From Gemmatimonadota bacterium (GTDB lineage: Bacteria > Gemmatimonadota > Gemmatimonadetes > Gemmatimonadales > GWC2-71-9), in NCBI GenBank assembly GCA_017889745.1, contig JAGGAG010000170.1, forward strand, positions 1 through 5,213: DNA of 5,213 bases, in the 5' to 3' direction. Position 1 is the first letter of the stretch, and each line of letters begins with the position of its first letter. This document shows positions 4,535-5,213 of this stretch, piece by piece. Made by a program: the position numbers and the translations under genes. The notes under the pieces were generated by a model. The model saw only the letters and a list, made by a program, of their open reading frames with translations, searched no databases and had not been told where the DNA came from.

Positions 4535-5213
4535 TCACCGCCGCCGGATCAGCGTGCCGATGCCCTCGTCGGTGAACAGCTCGACCAGCACGGCGTGCGG
4601 CACCCGCCCGTCGATGATGTGCGCCGAGCTCACCCCGCCCTTCACCGCGTCGAGCGCGCAGCTGATCTTGGGCAGCATGCCGCCGGTGATCGTCCCGTCC
4701 GCCACCAGCGCATCGACCTTCTCCAGAGTCAGCCCCGTGAGCAGGTTGCCCTGCTTGTCGAGCAGGCCGCGCGTGTTGGTCAGCAGGATCAGCTTCTCCG
4801 CGCCGAGGACCTGGGCGATCTTGCCCGCGACGAGGTCGGCGTTGATGTTGTACGAGTGACCGTCCACGCCAATGCCGATCGGAGCGATCACCGGGATGAA
4901 GTCGCTGTGGGTGAGCATGTTCACCACGGACGGGTCGATGCTCACCACCTCGCCGACGTGGCCGATATCGATGATCTCGGGCACCTCGAGGTCGGGCGTC
5001 TTGCGCTCGATGTACATGCGGCGCGCGCGGATCAGGTCGCCGTCCTTGCCGGTGAGGCCGACGGCGCGTCCGCCGTGCCGGTTGAGAAGGTTGACGATCT
5101 CCTTGTTGACGAGGCCGCCCAGCACCATCTCGACGACGTCCATCGTCTCGGCGTCGGTCACGCGCATGCCGTCCACGAACTCGCTGGTCTTGCCCAGGCG
5201 CTTGAGCAGGTCG
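4535..5213 (-). CDS. argB: Acetylglutamate kinase ArgB (N-terminus cut by window edge)
   Basis: ArgB phosphorylates N-acetyl-L-glutamate with ATP, the second step of arginine synthesis, in the cytosol. The visible part is 225 residues of a protein usually near 300, so about 75 N-terminal residues, including the glycine-rich phosphate loop, lie beyond the edge. The frame is open to the last base; the internal GTG at 5176 is not the start. Family marks, numbered from the first visible codon, are EFVDGMRVTD (11-20), NRHGG and GLTGKDG (44-58), IIDIGHVGEV (81-90), FIPVIAPIG (105-113), SYNINADLVAGKIA (120-133, substrate binding), LLTNTRGLLDK (143-153) and GGMLPK (177-182, with the ATP-phosphate Lys). 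The C-terminus has HAVLVELFTDEGIGT, like the hexameric arginine-inhibited enzymes of Pseudomonas and Thermotoga and unlike dimeric E. coli ArgB, so feedback inhibition by arginine is inferred. It converges on the DUF4124 gene. Confidence 0.97.
   Translation of the reverse strand, partial: DLLKRLGKTSEFVDGMRVTDAETMDVVEMVLGGLVNKEIVNLLNRHGGRAVGLTGKDGDLIRARRMYIERKTPDLEVPEIIDIGHVGEVVSIDPSVVNMLTHSDFIPVIAPIGIGVDGHSYNINADLVAGKIAQVLGAEKLILLTNTRGLLDKQGNLLTGLTLEKVDALVADGTITGGMLPKISCALDAVKGGVSSAHIIDGRVPHAVLVELFTDEGIGTLIRRR

Noticed and set aside
5174..5176. GTG as the start of argB
   Set aside because: The frame stays open to the window edge, and the codons before it (LLKRLGKTSEF) match the ArgB family, so the true start is outside the window.

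Overview
This is a high-GC window (roughly two thirds G+C by eye) with dense, mostly standard chromosomal genes. Gene content and protein sequence suggest a gammaproteobacterium. The ferredoxin is the long 'Allochromatium vinosum type' and sits directly behind coaD, as in Pseudomonas and purple sulfur bacteria. The other genes are a DUF4124 envelope protein and an ArgB that resembles the Pseudomonas enzyme. I cannot name a genus.

Layout. (1) Positions 1-2384, minus strand: a type I secretion ABC transporter of the HlyB family, followed 12 nt later by a small membrane protein of unknown function that runs off the left edge. (2) Positions 2385-2522: a divergent intergenic region with one candidate promoter facing each way. 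(3) Positions 2523-3288, plus strand: coaD (coenzyme A synthesis) and a 2[4Fe-4S] ferredoxin gene, probably one transcript. (4) Positions 3289-3552: a structured spacer with four inverted repeats, one of them a REP-like imperfect palindrome, ending in a perfect TATAAT -10 box. (5) Positions 3553-4509, plus strand: a secreted DUF4124 protein with a long coiled-coil middle and a cysteine-containing C-terminal region. (6) Positions 4510-4534: a short hairpin between convergent genes. (7) Positions 4535-5213, minus strand: the C-terminal three quarters of argB (acetylglutamate kinase), cut by the right edge.

How the genes relate. coaD, the ferredoxin gene and argB are housekeeping functions without a shared pathway. 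The secretion gene and its small partner are the accessory part. The transporter aligns with HlyB almost end to end, and its peptidase-like N-terminal domain lacks the catalytic Cys and His. It should therefore export a substrate with a C-terminal uncleaved signal (RTX type) rather than a leader peptide. The next gene does not start like an HlyD adaptor, so the adaptor, outer-membrane channel and substrate must lie elsewhere.

I do not see a clearly new system. The points most worth a second look are the unknown membrane protein coupled to the HlyB-type exporter, the REP-like palindrome behind the ferredoxin gene, and the uncharacterised C-terminal region of the DUF4124 protein. Promoter positions also argue that two genes start later than their longest open frames suggest.
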